NCBI GenBank assembly: GCA_021792365.1
Contig: JAJYUT010000001.1
Location: 186,001 to 250,000, forward strand
Direction of reading: 5' to 3'
Length of the DNA: 64,000 nt
DNA from: Pseudomonadota bacterium
GTDB taxonomy: Bacteria > Pseudomonadota > Alphaproteobacteria > Dongiales > Dongiaceae
How positions within the stretch are numbered: the first letter of the stretch is position 1; each line of letters begins with the position of its first letter. This document shows, piece by piece, positions 17,035-26,323 of the stretch. The translations under genes and the position numbers were made by a program. Below the pieces are notes generated by a model that saw only the letters and a list, made by a program, of their open reading frames with translations, was not told the origin of the DNA and searched no databases.

Positions 17035-17913
17035 TCAATGCGTCATGAAGACCGGGATGGTGGCGGCGTCGATCATGTGGCTGGTAACGCCGCCGAGCAC
17101 CAGATGCTTCAGGCGGCTGTGGGTGTAGGCGCCCATCACCAGCAGGCCGGCCTCGGTCTCGCGCGCTGACACCAGCAGCTTCTCCGCGATGCTGCCGCCG
17201 CCTTCGGCGGTTTCGCCGACCGAGGCGGCGATGCCGTGCCATGCAAGGTAGTGCACAAGGTCGGCCGCCGATTGCACGCCGGCATGAGAATCCTGCACAT
17301 TGATCACGCGCACGCGCGGCCGCTTCTGGAGCAGCGGCAAGGCCGCGCTGATGGAGCGGATCGCCTCGATGCTGCCGTTCCAGGAGATGATGGCCGGGCC
17401 GGTCAGCATCGCATCCAGCCGCGCCTCGGTGCAGTCCGCAGGAATGAGCAGGACGGGCCGGCCGGCGGAGAACAAGGCATCCTCCACCGCGACCGCCACC
17501 AGGTCCAGCGCCTGCTCCGATTTCGGGCGCGCCATGATGATGAGGTCCGTCAGCCGGCCGAAGCGCGCAAGCAGCTCGGATTCCTGGCCCTTCTCCGCGC
17601 GGAACTCGGCCGTCGCGGCCGGGTGCGGCTCCGGCCGATCGCCGAGCGCGACCTTGCTCGCGTGGACCCAGGTGTCGAACGCGACCTTCGCCTGGGAGGA
17701 GCGCGCCTCGGCATGGCGCTCCGCCGCCGCCACCACCTCCGCGATGGCGACGCCGACATCGACCATCAGGGGGGTGGTCTTGAGCGGATCGGCGACGGCA
17801 TGCAGCGCCTGGATATGAGCCTGATGGGCGCGCGCCACGGCCAGGGCGGCGTCGAGCGCCGCGCGATCCGAATCCAGCCCGAACAGCGGAACCAGTATGT
17901 GCTTGAATGACAT
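17035..17913 (-). CDS. Universal stress protein with two UspA domains
   Basis: 292 residues, two UspA-like halves. The first begins SFKHILVPLFGLDSDRAALDAAL; the second runs from about 150 and ends with LVMGAYTHSRLKHLVLGGVTSHMI, a good match to the ATP-binding GxxGS-type loop region (here GAYTHSR...GGVTS). The ATG at 17913 follows GGAAGGGGGTCGGAC. A tandem Usp is common in alphaproteobacteria and is usually induced by stress. It stands alone between the GFA gene and leuB. Confidence 0.9.
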   Translation of the reverse strand: MSFKHILVPLFGLDSDRAALDAALAVARAHQAHIQALHAVADPLKTTPLMVDVGVAIAEVVAAAERHAEARSSQAKVAFDTWVHASKVALGDRPEPHPAATAEFRAEKGQESELLARFGRLTDLIIMARPKSEQALDLVAVAVEDALFSAGRPVLLIPADCTEARLDAMLTGPAIISWNGSIEAIRSISAALPLLQKRPRVRVINVQDSHAGVQSAADLVHYLAWHGIAASVGETAEGGGSIAEKLLVSARETEAGLLVMGAYTHSRLKHLVLGGVTSHMIDAATIPVFMTH

Positions 17914-18203
17914 GTCCGACCCCCTTCCTCGCTTTTGCTTATTGAAAGCGAGCATAGCGCAAATTCGTTCCCGGCGCTTGGGCCGGGTCGTAGGCGCATA
18001 GAGGTTAAAGGCCAGAGCCTCTTGGGCCGATCCACCGGAAGGTCCCGGATCGGCATCACCTTGAATCGGCGACGAGAATTGGCGTCTCGCAGAGAAGCAG
18101 CAGAGGCCCGACGTGACGGTGCGCTCATGCACACACGCACGCGCCGGCGCCTAACACCTGCCTGCGGGAGAACCGGCATGGCGATCCCGCGATCGGTACG
18201 CGA

Positions 18204-19316
18204 CTATTTCGCCAGCTTCTCGAGTTCCTTCAGGATCTCGTCGCCCATGCGGGTGGTCGAGACCTTGGTGCAGCCGGAGGCCATGATGTCGCCGGTGCGG
18301 AACCCGGCGGAGACCACGTTCTTGGCGGCCTGCTCGACCAGGTTGGCGGCATCCGCCAGGTCGAAGGAATAGCGGAACATCATCGCGAGGCTGAGCAGGC
18401 AGGCCAGCGGGTTGGCAAGGTCCCTGCCGGCGATGTCCGGCGCGGTGCCGTGGACCGGCTCGTACAGCGCCTTGCGCCGGCCGTTCTTGTCGGGCGCGCC
18501 GAGCGAGGCCGAGGGCAGCATGCCGAGGGAACCGGTCAGCATCGCGGCGCAATCGCTCAGCAGATCGCCGAACAAATTGTCGGTGACGATCACGTCGAAC
18601 TGCTTGGGCTGGCGCACGAGCTGCATGGCGCAGTTGTCCGCATACATGTGAGAGAGCTCGACGTCGGAATATTCCGCCTTGTGCAGCTTGGTCACTTCCT
18701 CGCGCCAGAGCACGCCGCTTTCCATGACGTTGGCCTTCTCCACCGAGCAGACCTTGCGATTGCGCTTGCGCGCCAGCTCGAAGGCGACGCGCGCCACGCG
18801 CACGATCTCGCTGGTGGTGTAGACCTGGGTGTTGATGCCGCGCCGCTCGCCATTCGGCAGGGTCTCGATGCCGCGCGGAGAGCCGAAATAGACGCCGCCG
18901 GTCAGCTCGCGCAAAATCATGATGTCGAGTCCGGCGACCAGCTCGGTCTTGAGGCTCGATGCTTCGGCCAGCGCGTCGAACACGATCGCCGGGCGCAGAT
19001 TGGCGAACAGCTCCATGTCCTTGCGCAGGCGCAGGAGGCCACGCTCCGGCTTGATCTCGAACGGCAGGTTGTCCCATTTCGGCCCACCCACCGCGCCCAA
19101 GAGCACCGCGTCGGCCTGCATCGCCTTCGCCATCGTCGCATCGGTCAGGGGCACGCCATGCGTGTCGATGGCGCAGCCGCCGACCAGGTCCTCGTCGACG
19201 TCGAAGGAGAGCGCCTGGTTCTTCGCGAACCAGTCGATGACGCGCTTCACCTGCGTCATGACTTCGGGACCGATGCCGTCGCCGGCGAGGATCAGCAGTT
19301 TCTTGTTGGTGGGCAT
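18204..19316 (-). CDS. leuB: 3-isopropylmalate dehydrogenase
   Basis: 370 residues. It oxidises 3-isopropylmalate to the 2-oxo acid in leucine synthesis. Family features: [14 protein letters not shown] at the start, the substrate Arg-rich stretch [15 protein letters not shown], the catalytic Tyr in [10 protein letters not shown], the Lys in [11 protein letters not shown] and the metal-binding Asp cluster [12 protein letters not shown], then [17 protein letters not shown] for NAD. The start MPTNKK at 19316 removes a 15-residue upstream extension that has no ribosome binding site. leuD lies upstream across a palindromic repeat. Confidence 0.97.
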   Translation of the reverse strand: MPTNKKLLILAGDGIGPEVMTQVKRVIDWFAKNQALSFDVDEDLVGGCAIDTHGVPLTDATMAKAMQADAVLLGAVGGPKWDNLPFEIKPERGLLRLRKDMELFANLRPAIVFDALAEASSLKTELVAGLDIMILRELTGGVYFGSPRGIETLPNGERRGINTQVYTTSEIVRVARVAFELARKRNRKVCSVEKANVMESGVLWREEVTKLHKAEYSDVELSHMYADNCAMQLVRQPKQFDVIVTDNLFGDLLSDCAAMLTGSLGMLPSASLGAPDKNGRRKALYEPVHGTAPDIAGRDLANPLACLLSLAMMFRYSFDLADAANLVEQAAKNVVSAGFRTGDIMASGCTKVSTTRMGDEILKELEKLAK

Positions 19317-19368
19317 TTCCGAGACTCCAGACTTCACGACCAGGCTGCGCCGCAGCCACAAACGATTT

Positions 19369-19471
19369 CGTCATGCCAGGGCTTGGCCCTGGCATCCACG
19401 AGCTTCAATGGGACGGATCGGATGAGCGGCCGTCAGGTTCGCGGCCGGCAAGGCCAAGCCTTGCCATGACG
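19369..19471. repeat. Palindromic repeat element (REP/MITE-like), copy 1
   Basis: The ends cgtcatgccagggcttggcc (19369-19388) and ggccaagccttgccatgacg (19452-19471) are inverted copies with two mismatches. The left end also holds an internal palindrome, atgccaggg/ccctggcat. It lies between leuD and leuB. A related element is at 22207. Such elements are scattered in many alphaproteobacterial genomes. Confidence 0.75.
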
Positions 19472-19505
19472 AACACGCGTGCGTGCCGATCGAGGCCGTT
19501 CATCA

Positions 19506-20114
19506 TCACCACAGCCAGGGCTGGCCGACGCGGGCCTTTGCTTCGTAGCTGTCGATGTTGGCGGCCTTCTGCATGGTGAGGCCGATGTCGTCGAGGCCGT
19601 TCAGCAGGCAGTGCTTGCGGAAGGCGTCGATCTCGAAGGTGATGCAGCCGCCGTCGGGGCCGCGAATCTCTTGGCTTTCCAGGTCGATGGAGACGACGGC
19701 GTTGGCGCCGCGGTTGGCGTCGTCCATCAGCTTGTCGACCTCCGCCTGCGGCAGGACGATCGGCAGGATGCCGTTCTTGAAGCAGTTGTTGTAGAAAATG
19801 TCCGCGAAGCTCGGCGCGATCACGCAGCGTATGCCGAAGTCGAGCAGCGCCCAGGGTGCATGCTCGCGGCTTGAGCCGCAGCCGAAATTAGGGCCCGCGA
19901 CCAGGATCTTGGCCTGGCGGTATTGCGGCTTGTTGAGGACGAAGTCCGGGATTTCCTTGCCGTCCGGCGTGTAGCGCATCTCGTCGAACAGGTTCTTGCC
20001 GAGCCCGGTGCGCTTGATCGTCTTCAGGAATTGCTTGGGGATGATCATGTCGGTGTCGACATTCATCATCGGCAGGGGCGCCGCGACGCCGGTGAGCTGA
20101 TCGAATTTCTGCAT
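19506..20114 (-). CDS. leuD: 3-isopropylmalate dehydratase small subunit
   Basis: 202 residues, aconitase swivel domain. With LeuC it isomerises 2- to 3-isopropylmalate. [16 protein letters not shown] and [20 protein letters not shown] are the family signatures. The start MQKFDQL at 20114 fits family members; a start five residues upstream is possible. In this genome leuC lies 2.2 kb further along with other genes between, so the two subunits are not adjacent. Confidence 0.96.
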   Translation of the reverse strand: MQKFDQLTGVAAPLPMMNVDTDMIIPKQFLKTIKRTGLGKNLFDEMRYTPDGKEIPDFVLNKPQYRQAKILVAGPNFGCGSSREHAPWALLDFGIRCVIAPSFADIFYNNCFKNGILPIVLPQAEVDKLMDDANRGANAVVSIDLESQEIRGPDGGCITFEIDAFRKHCLLNGLDDIGLTMQKAANIDSYEAKARVGQPWLW

Positions 20115-20258
20115 CGAACCTATCCGCAAAGAGCGGCCGCGCTTCGGCCAAGGTTCCTGGGAACCCGGTTTCCGGCCGCCGACGGGCGGTTATGTCACGG
20201 CGCGGCGCCCCCTCACAAGCCCCGGAACCCCTGGCCGGGTTCCTTGCGGCGACATGGC

Positions 20259-20459
20259 CTATCGGCGCCAATCGCGCGGGTCGGTCGGCCCCTCGGCCCG
20301 GGGCGGCAGGCCGACATCCCGGCGCAGGTGGTCCGGCAGGCGCTCGACCGAGGGGCGCCGGGTCAGCCCGGTGCGCAGGAAGGCCCAGCCCAGCAGGGCC
20401 TCGCCCAGCCAATCCATGGCGAAGGCGGCACGGGACGAGGAATGCGAAGTCGTTAACAT
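20259..20459 (-). CDS. DUF1127-like small protein
   Basis: 66 residues. The C-terminal part, VERLPDHLRRDVGLPP, is the DUF1127 (YjiS-like) signature in which a conserved L-x-D-H-x-L-x-D-[IV]-G-L segment ends the protein. A strong ribosome binding site (AAGGAGACTAAA before the ATG, coding strand) supports it. It follows another such gene on the same strand, and a LysR gene is divergent from the pair. In Agrobacterium and Rhodobacter, DUF1127 proteins have been linked to small-RNA, phosphate or stress control, but nothing here tells its role. Confidence 0.72.
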   Translation of the reverse strand: MLTTSHSSSRAAFAMDWLGEALLGWAFLRTGLTRRPSVERLPDHLRRDVGLPPRAEGPTDPRDWRR

Positions 20460-20524
20460 TTTAGTCTCCTTGCTTTGTCGGAAGGAGACTTAGGGAATAC
20501 CCGGCGGCCACGAAGTGAAGCAGT

Positions 20525-20695
20525 TCACTCCCCGCGGTTTCGCAGCGGCTGCCGGAAGCCGAGCGCCCGCCAATGATAGTCCGGCAGTCGCTGGACCTCG
20601 ATGGTCAGGGGCGGCAGTGCGGTGTTTGGCGGGCACGGCACAGGCCGCGCGGGAAGCAGCAGCCGACCAAGCCAGGGCGGAAAAGCAAGAGTCAT
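20525..20695 (-). CDS. Short DUF1127-like protein
   Basis: 56 residues, ATG at 20695 with GGAGGATCGCC just upstream (coding strand), TGA at 20525-20527. It begins MTLAFPPWLGRLLLPARP, a hydrophobic then basic N-terminus, and ends with VQRLPDYHWRALGFRQPL, a divergent form of the DUF1127 tail. It lies 65 bp before the second DUF1127-like gene and 80 bp from the divergent LysR start. The strong ribosome binding site argues for a real gene despite its size. Confidence 0.6.
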   Translation of the reverse strand: MTLAFPPWLGRLLLPARPVPCPPNTALPPLTIEVQRLPDYHWRALGFRQPLRNRGE

Positions 20696-20775
20696 GGCGA
20701 TCCTCCATGGCTCGGATGTTATTCCGCACGTGATCGGATCGACACTCGGCGCAAATCCATATATTTAATTCATTT

Positions 20776-21699
20776 GTGAATGGATTGGCTCCCGATTGGG
20801 ATGATCTGCGCCTGTTCGCGGTAATTGCGGCCGAGGGCTCCCTCAGCGCGGCCGCGCGGCGCCTCAAGCTGAGCCAGCCGACCATGGGGCGGCGGCTTCA
20901 GGCCCTGGAAAAGCAGATGGGCGCCAAGCTGCTGGAGCGAGTGGGCGGCGGGCCGGCCGGCAGCTACGTCCTGACGCCCAAGGGGGCCGAGCTGCTGCCG
21001 CTGGTCGAGCGCATGGTGGAGGCGGGCGAGGCGATCGAGCGGGCGCGGCCCGATTTTGCGGAAGGTGCGACCGGAACCGTGCGTATCGCCTCCGGCCACC
21101 TGACCATCCGCTTCATCGCGCGGCGCCTGCCGGAGCTGTTGGATACGATGCCCGGCCTCGAGATCGAGCTTTACAGCTCCTACTCGGTCGCCAATTTGTC
21201 GCGGCGCGAGGCGGACATCGCGATCCGCAACCGGCGGCCGGAGGAAGGACGGCTGGTGATGCGCTCCCTGCCGCAATACTCCTATGCGGTGTTCGGAGCG
21301 CGCGAGTACGTCGCGCGCCATCCGGAAGCGGCGAGCGAGGCGCGCTACGAGCATTGCCGCTGGATCGGCTTCGACGACACGCGCGGACGCAGCGACAGCT
21401 TCGAATGGCTGTGCGCCAAGATCGGCCGTGTGCCGGAGATCCGCTGCAGCAATGCCGGCACCATCCTCAACGCGCTGCTGGCGGGGACGGGCCTGGCCGT
21501 GCTGCCCTGCTTCATCGGGGCGGAGGAGCCCAGCCTACTGCAGCTCACCGCGCCGATCGACGACCTGGACCGCGAGACGATGTGGCTGGTGCTGCATGAG
21601 GACATGCGCAACCGCCCGCGCGTCCGCCTGGTGGCGGACCGGATCGCGGCCCTGTTCCACCGCCATCGTCACCTGTTGCAGCCGGAAGGGGCGGGCTGA
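20776..21699 (+). CDS. LysR-family transcriptional regulator
   Basis: 307 residues, starting at GTG 20776. The helix-turn-helix reads DDLRLFAVIAAEGSLSAAA and LKLSQPTMGRRLQALEKQMG (about 8-50). The effector domain follows; TLWLVLHEDMRN-like text near the end (here MWLVLHEDMRNRPRVR) is typical of the LysR subgroup. Its divergent neighbours are the two DUF1127-like genes, a common pairing that suggests it controls them. Confidence 0.9.
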   Translation: MNGLAPDWDDLRLFAVIAAEGSLSAAARRLKLSQPTMGRRLQALEKQMGAKLLERVGGGPAGSYVLTPKGAELLPLVERMVEAGEAIERARPDFAEGATGTVRIASGHLTIRFIARRLPELLDTMPGLEIELYSSYSVANLSRREADIAIRNRRPEEGRLVMRSLPQYSYAVFGAREYVARHPEAASEARYEHCRWIGFDDTRGRSDSFEWLCAKIGRVPEIRCSNAGTILNALLAGTGLAVLPCFIGAEEPSLLQLTAPIDDLDRETMWLVLHEDMRNRPRVRLVADRIAALFHRHRHLLQPEGAG

Positions 21700-21717
21700 T
21701 CAGATGACGCCGCGCAG

Positions 21718-22188
21718 ATGAGCGGGCCCCTCCGCATCCGTCGCCTGTCGGCTGGCGAGCCCGCCTTCGACATCGTCGCGCGCTGGCGCTACGACGCGTT
21801 CTTCGCGCAGGATGGGATCGCATTCGACGAGTCCAGGAACGCGCTGCGCGATTGGATGGCGAGACTGGACGGCTATGAAATCGCCCTGCTCGCGGAGATG
21901 AACGGGCAGCCGGCGGGAAGCTGCCTGTTCGTGCGCGAGGAGATCGACGCCAAGCACCAGCTCACGCCGTGGCTTGCCGCGCTCTACGTGGCGCCGGAAT
22001 ATCGCAAGCAGGGAATCGGCGGTGCTCTCGTGCGCGCCATCGAGCAGCACGCGCGCGAGGTGGGGTGCGCGGAACTGTATCTCTATACCGTCACCGCGGA
22101 GCCGTTCTACGCCAAGCTCGGCTGGACAACGCGCGAGCGCTTCGGCTGGCACGGGGAGAGCTTCGTGCTGATGGCGCGGAGGCTCTGA
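21718..22188 (+). CDS. GNAT-family N-acetyltransferase
   Basis: 156 residues, one GNAT domain. The acetyl-CoA binding motif appears as ALYVAPEYRKQGIGGALVRAI (about 84-104), followed by LYLYTVTAEPFYAKLGWTT, the usual motif B. Start ATG 21718, 18 bp after the LysR stop, so it is probably in the same transcript. Substrate unknown. Confidence 0.88.
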   Translation: MSGPLRIRRLSAGEPAFDIVARWRYDAFFAQDGIAFDESRNALRDWMARLDGYEIALLAEMNGQPAGSCLFVREEIDAKHQLTPWLAALYVAPEYRKQGIGGALVRAIEQHAREVGCAELYLYTVTAEPFYAKLGWTTRERFGWHGESFVLMARRL

Positions 22189-22206
22189 GGGACACGCCCC
22201 TTCTTC

Positions 22207-22307
22207 CGTCATGCCAAGGCCTGGCCTTGGCATCCACGAGTTCCGTTGATCGAGATCGAATGCGCGGCAGCAAACGCGTGGATGCCCATGCCAGGCACGG
22301 GCAGACG
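22207..22307. repeat. Palindromic repeat element, copy 2 (degenerate)
   Basis: The left end cgtcatgccaaggcctggcc (22207-22226) continues ttggcatccacgag, matching copy 1. The right part has cgtggatgcccatgccag and ends gcagacg, an inverted, diverged copy. It sits just downstream of the GNAT gene and of leuC, between their convergent 3' ends. Confidence 0.6.
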
Positions 22308-22326
22308 AATTGGAGTGTCCCAGCCG

Positions 22327-23733
22327 CTAGCTGAGCTTCCGCACGTCCGTGAGGTGCCCGGTCACCGCCGCCGCCGCCGCCATGGCGGGGCTGACGAGGT
22401 GCGTGCGGCCGCCGCGGCCCTGGCGGCCCTCGAAGTTGCGGTTGGAGGTCGAGGCGCAGCGTTCGCCGGGCGCGAGCTTGTCGGGGTTCATCGCCAGGCA
22501 CATGGAGCAGCCTGGCTCGCGCCATTCGAAGCCGGCTTCGATGAAAATCTTGTCGAGACCCTCTTCCTCCGCCTGGTGCTTCACCAGACCGGAGCCGGGA
22601 ACGACCATCGCATTGACGTGCGACGCGACCTTGCGGCCCTGGGCGATCTTCGCCACCTCGCGCAGATCCTCGATGCGGCCGTTGGTGCAGGAGCCGATGA
22701 AAACGCGGTCGACCTTCACCTCGTCCAGCCTGGTGCCGGGCGTGAGGCCCATGTATTCCAGCGACCGCTCGACCGCGCGGCGCTTGTTCTCGTCGGCGAC
22801 CTCGGCCGGATCGGGCACGCGGCCGGTGATCGGCAGCACGTCCTCGGGGCTGGTGCCCCAGGTGACCTGAGGGACGATCTCGGCGGCCTTGATCACGATC
22901 TCGGTGTCGTATTTCGCTCCGGGATCGCTGGGCAGCGTTCTCCAGAAAGCGACCGCCTGCTCCCACGCGCCCCCCTTGGGCGCCATCGGCCGGCCCTTCA
23001 GGTAGGCGAAGGTCGTCTCGTCGGGCGCGATCAGGCCGGCGCGCGCGCCCGCCTCGATCGACATGTTGCAGATCGTCATGCGCCCTTCCATCGAGAGGGC
23101 GCGGACCGCCTCGCCGGTGTATTCGATGACATGGCCGGTGCCGCCGGCCGTGCCGAGGCGACCGATGATGGCGAGCACGATGTCCTTCGCCGTCACGCCG
23201 GGACCGACTTTGCCCTCGACCGTGATGCGCATGTTCTTCGCCGGCTTCTGGATCAGCGTCTGGGTGGCCAGCACGTGCTCCACCTCCGAGGTGCCGATGC
23301 CGAAGGCCAGCGCGCCGAACGCGCCGTGGGTCGAGGTGTGGGAATCGCCGCACACGACGGTCATGCCGGGCTGGGTGAAGCCCTGCTCCGGCCCGATGAT
23401 GTGCACGATGCCCTGCCGGATGTCGTTCATCGAGAAATACTCGACGCCGAACTCGCGGCAGTTCTGCTCCAGCGTCTCGACCTGGATGCGGCTCTCTTCC
23501 TCGGCGATGCCCTTGGAGCGATCTGTGGTGGGGACGTTGTGGTCCGCCACCGCCAGGGTCGCCTTGGGCTGGCGCAGCTTGCGGCCCGCGGTACGCAGGC
23601 CCTCGAACGCCTGCGGCGAGGTCACCTCATGAACGAGGTGCCGGTCGATATAGATCAGGCAGGTGCCGTCGTCCTGCTGATGGACCAGATGATTGTCCCA
23701 GATCTTGTCGAACAGGGTCCGAGGTTTTGCCAT
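22327..23733 (-). CDS. leuC: 3-isopropylmalate dehydratase large subunit
   Basis: 468 residues, full length. It carries the aconitase-type [4Fe-4S] cluster: cysteines in [14 protein letters not shown] and in GCSMCLAMN. Active-site blocks [19 protein letters not shown] and [15 protein letters not shown] are present. It is transcribed 33 bp downstream of rplS, so it may be cotranscribed with the rpsP-rplS group; this links leucine synthesis to ribosome gene expression, an order common in alphaproteobacteria. Confidence 0.97.
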   Translation of the reverse strand: MAKPRTLFDKIWDNHLVHQQDDGTCLIYIDRHLVHEVTSPQAFEGLRTAGRKLRQPKATLAVADHNVPTTDRSKGIAEEESRIQVETLEQNCREFGVEYFSMNDIRQGIVHIIGPEQGFTQPGMTVVCGDSHTSTHGAFGALAFGIGTSEVEHVLATQTLIQKPAKNMRITVEGKVGPGVTAKDIVLAIIGRLGTAGGTGHVIEYTGEAVRALSMEGRMTICNMSIEAGARAGLIAPDETTFAYLKGRPMAPKGGAWEQAVAFWRTLPSDPGAKYDTEIVIKAAEIVPQVTWGTSPEDVLPITGRVPDPAEVADENKRRAVERSLEYMGLTPGTRLDEVKVDRVFIGSCTNGRIEDLREVAKIAQGRKVASHVNAMVVPGSGLVKHQAEEEGLDKIFIEAGFEWREPGCSMCLAMNPDKLAPGERCASTSNRNFEGRQGRGGRTHLVSPAMAAAAAVTGHLTDVRKLS

Positions 23734-23766
23734 GACCGATGCCGTTCCAGCCGCGTTGCCTGATGC

Positions 23767-24147
23767 CTATTCTTCCGCGCCGGCGGCAATCGGGCCAGCC
23801 TTTTCGGCGATGCGCGCCGCCTTGCCGCGGCGACCGCGCAGGTAATAGAGCTTCGCCCGGCGGACATCGCCGCGGCGCACCAGCTCGATCGAGACCAGGC
23901 GCGGCGAGTGCAGCGGGAACACGCGCTCCACGCCCTCGCCGTACGAGATCTTGCGCACGGTGAAGGAGGAGTTGATGCCCGCGTTCTTGCGCGCGATGCA
24001 GACGCCTTCGAAGGCCTGCACGCGCTCGCGGTCGCCTTCGACCACCTTCACGTTGACCTTCACGGTGTCGCCCGGCGCGAAGTCATAGGTCTTGCCGGTG
24101 GCATGCTTGTCGACCTGGCTCTTCTCGAATTTCTGAAGAGTGTTCAT
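23767..24147 (-). CDS. rplS: Large subunit ribosomal protein bL19
   Basis: 126 residues. [22 protein letters not shown] and the [11 protein letters not shown] tail are diagnostic of L19, which lies at the 30S-50S interface. The start overlaps the trmD stop by an ATGA, so it is translationally coupled. Mild extension [12 protein letters not shown] at the C-terminus. Confidence 0.97.
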   Translation of the reverse strand: MNTLQKFEKSQVDKHATGKTYDFAPGDTVKVNVKVVEGDRERVQAFEGVCIARKNAGINSSFTVRKISYGEGVERVFPLHSPRLVSIELVRRGDVRRAKLYYLRGRRGKAARIAEKAGPIAAGAEE

Positions 24148-24908
24148 GATGCACGTCCTTTCTTCTGATTCTGTCCGGCGCCGTCCTGCGCCAGCCGTTT
24201 CTGATAGGCAGCCCACAAATCCGGCCGCCGCGATTGCGTGGTCCGTTCAGCCTGCAGCTTGCGCCAGGCCTTGATCTTTTCGTGGTGCCCGCTCATCAGC
24301 ACGTCGGGCACCTGCCGGCCGCACCATTCGGCCGGCCGCGTATACTGGGGATATTCGAGGAGGCCGGATTCGAAGCTCTCCTCCTCCAGGGTCTCTTCCG
24401 CGCCCATCACGCCGGGCAGCAGGCGGACGGCGGCATCGATGAGGGCGATGGCCGCGGGCTCGCCGCCCGACAGCACGAAATCGCCGAGGCTCACCTCCAT
24501 CAGGCCGCGCGCCTCGATCACGCGCTCGTCCAGGCCTTCATAGCGGCCGCACAGCAGCACCACGCCGCGCCCGGCGGAAAGCTCCTTCACCAACGCCTGG
24601 TCCAGGACCCGGCCGCGCGGCGTGAGATAGATCGCCGGCGCCAAGCCATCGCGCGTTGCATCATCGAGCGCCGCGTCCACCACGTCGGGCCGCATCACCA
24701 TGCCGGGACCGCCGCCGAACGGCGTGTCGTCGACGGTGCGGTGCCGGTCGGTGGCGAAGCCGCGGATGTCGATGGTCTCGATCGCCCAGTCGCCGCGCTC
24801 CAGCGCCTTGCCGGCGAGGCTGTGGCCGAGCGGTCCGGGGAACATCTCGGGGAAAAGCGTGAGGATGCGGGCCGTCCACGGGCTCTGCGATTGGGGAGCC
24901 TTGCTCAT
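24144..24908 (-). CDS. trmD: tRNA (guanine-N1-)-methyltransferase
   Basis: 254 residues. It methylates G37 of tRNAs next to the anticodon. The trefoil-knot SAM site shows as [13 protein letters not shown], with [12 protein letters not shown] earlier and [12 protein letters not shown] later, as in all TrmD proteins. Coupled to rimM (ATGA) upstream and rplS (ATGA) downstream. Confidence 0.97.
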   Translation of the reverse strand: MSKAPQSQSPWTARILTLFPEMFPGPLGHSLAGKALERGDWAIETIDIRGFATDRHRTVDDTPFGGGPGMVMRPDVVDAALDDATRDGLAPAIYLTPRGRVLDQALVKELSAGRGVVLLCGRYEGLDERVIEARGLMEVSLGDFVLSGGEPAAIALIDAAVRLLPGVMGAEETLEEESFESGLLEYPQYTRPAEWCGRQVPDVLMSGHHEKIKAWRKLQAERTTQSRRPDLWAAYQKRLAQDGAGQNQKKGRAS

Positions 24909-25489
24909 GGCGCGGCCTCCTGCAACTCGGCCGCCTCGGCCTCGTCCTGCTCCGGCACATCGAAGAAGTCCGCCGGCAGGTCCAGCACGACGCGGCCGGC
25001 TTTCACATCCACCACCGGCACGAAGGCCTTGGTGAAGGGCACGACGAAGCCTTCGCCGGACTCCGGCACCACCAGCAGCAGGTCGCCCGCGCCGTAGTTG
25101 TCGACGGAGACGATCTCGCCCAGCCTGTCGCCCTTGCCGTGGAACGCGCCGAGCCCGATCAGGTCCGCGAGGTAGTATTCCTCCGGATCGTCAGGCGCCG
25201 GCAAGCGCTCGCGCTCGACGAACAGCTCCACGCCTTTCAGGGCCTCGGCCGCGTTGCGGTCCGCGAGGCCGGCGATGCGCGCGATCAGGATGGCCTTGGC
25301 GGCATCCACCGTGCCGATGATCGAGAGGTCGAAGCGCCGCTTGCCCTTGGGGTCGACCAGCGGTCCGTATTCGGCAATGGCCGCCGGCTGAGCGGTGAAG
25401 GACTTCACCTTCACCTCGCCCTTGACGCCGTGCGCGCCGATGATGGCGCCCATCAGCACAAGCCGCTGCGATGTTGCCGAAGCTGGCAT
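24905..25489 (-). CDS. rimM: 16S rRNA processing protein RimM
   Basis: 194 residues. The N-terminal barrel begins [20 protein letters not shown] and the PRC-type C-terminal barrel includes [21 protein letters not shown]. It assists maturation of the 30S head, together with S19. The C-terminus is acidic ([12 protein letters not shown]). It follows rpsP by 26 bp and overlaps trmD. Confidence 0.95.
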   Translation of the reverse strand: MPASATSQRLVLMGAIIGAHGVKGEVKVKSFTAQPAAIAEYGPLVDPKGKRRFDLSIIGTVDAAKAILIARIAGLADRNAAEALKGVELFVERERLPAPDDPEEYYLADLIGLGAFHGKGDRLGEIVSVDNYGAGDLLLVVPESGEGFVVPFTKAFVPVVDVKAGRVVLDLPADFFDVPEQDEAEAAELQEAAP

Positions 25490-25515
25490 GACCTGGTCCG
25501 ATCCCCGTCGCGCGC

Positions 25516-25881
25516 TTACTGAGCCGGGGCTTCAGCCGCCTTGGCGGCCGCTTCGGCCTGGGCCTTCGCGCGCTCCTGCGCCTTGGCCTTCGGCAGATGC
25601 TGCTTGGACTGCTCGTGGCGCTTCGGCGCCTCGCATAGGCCTGCCCGGGAGAAGAAGAACTGAACGCGCTCGCTCGGCGTCGCGCCCATCTTCAGCCAAT
25701 GCTTGGCGCGCTCGACGTCGAAGGTGACGCGGTTCGGGTCGTCCTTCTTCAGCATCGGATTGTAGGCGCCGATATGCTCGACAAAGCGGCCGTCGCGCGC
25801 GAAGCGCGATTCGGCGACGACGATGCGATAATACGGGCGCTTCTTGGCGCCGCCGCGGGTCAGTCGGATCTTCAAGGACAC
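25516..25881 (-). CDS. rpsP: Small subunit ribosomal protein bS16
   Basis: 121 residues, longer than the approximately 80-residue core because of a Lys/Ala/Glu-rich C-terminal tail (KAKAQERAKAQAEAAAK). The core is typical: LKIRLTRGGAKKRPYYRIVV. The start is a GTG at 25881, supported by AAAGGAG upstream. Such tails are common in alphaproteobacterial S16. Confidence 0.96.
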   Translation of the reverse strand: MSLKIRLTRGGAKKRPYYRIVVAESRFARDGRFVEHIGAYNPMLKKDDPNRVTFDVERAKHWLKMGATPSERVQFFFSRAGLCEAPKRHEQSKQHLPKAKAQERAKAQAEAAAKAAEAPAQ

Positions 25882-25921
25882 TTGTTTCTCCTTTGGACGT
25901 TCGATTGGTCTGTTGAGCTCT

Positions 25922-26323
25922 CTATTCCGGATGATGGCAGCAAGCTTCGATCTTGTTGCCGTCCGGGTCATACGCAAACGCACCGTAGTAGTCCGGGTGA
26001 TAGTGCGGCCGAAGGCCCGGCGCCCCGTTGTCGGTGGCACCGGCCTTGAGCGCGGCCGCGTGGAATTCGTCGATCGATTTCCGGCTTTTGGCCTGGAAGG
26101 CGACGTGCGTTCCGCCTTTGGCGTTCGCGTCGCTGTCGAGCCTCTCCGGCTTGCCGATCCAGAAGCTCGGCTTGTCCGCTTCGCCGTAGCCGTGGGCAAT
26201 GACGCCCTCACCCGGAACGTCGACCGTGTAGACACAGCCATAGCCGAGCGGCTTCAGCACCGTGTCATAGAAGCTCTTGGCCTTGCCGAGATCGGATACG
26301 CCGATCGAGATGTGATCGATCAT
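25922..26323 (-). CDS. VOC (glyoxalase-like) family protein inserted in the ffh-rpsP operon
   Basis: 133 residues. MIDHISIGVSDLGKAKSFYD at the start and HPDYYGAFAYDPDGNKIEAC at the end are typical VOC features, with His4 and the late Glu in IEAC as likely metal ligands. Its start overlaps the ffh stop (ATGA), so it is translationally tied to ffh, and rpsP follows 40 bp later. A metabolic enzyme here is unusual; it may act on glutathione or glyoxal adducts, but nothing specifies the substrate. Confidence 0.88.
   Translation of the reverse strand: MIDHISIGVSDLGKAKSFYDTVLKPLGYGCVYTVDVPGEGVIAHGYGEADKPSFWIGKPERLDSDANAKGGTHVAFQAKSRKSIDEFHAAALKAGATDNGAPGLRPHYHPDYYGAFAYDPDGNKIEACCHHPE

Noticed and set aside
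22091-23353. A second minus-strand frame overlapping leuC
   Set aside because: It is an out-of-frame shadow of leuC with an Arg/His-rich composition and no family match.
18204-23733. Leucine-type attenuator leader before leuB, leuD or leuC
   Set aside because: No Leu-rich short frame followed by a terminator was found in the upstream regions; leuC follows rplS with only 33 bp.
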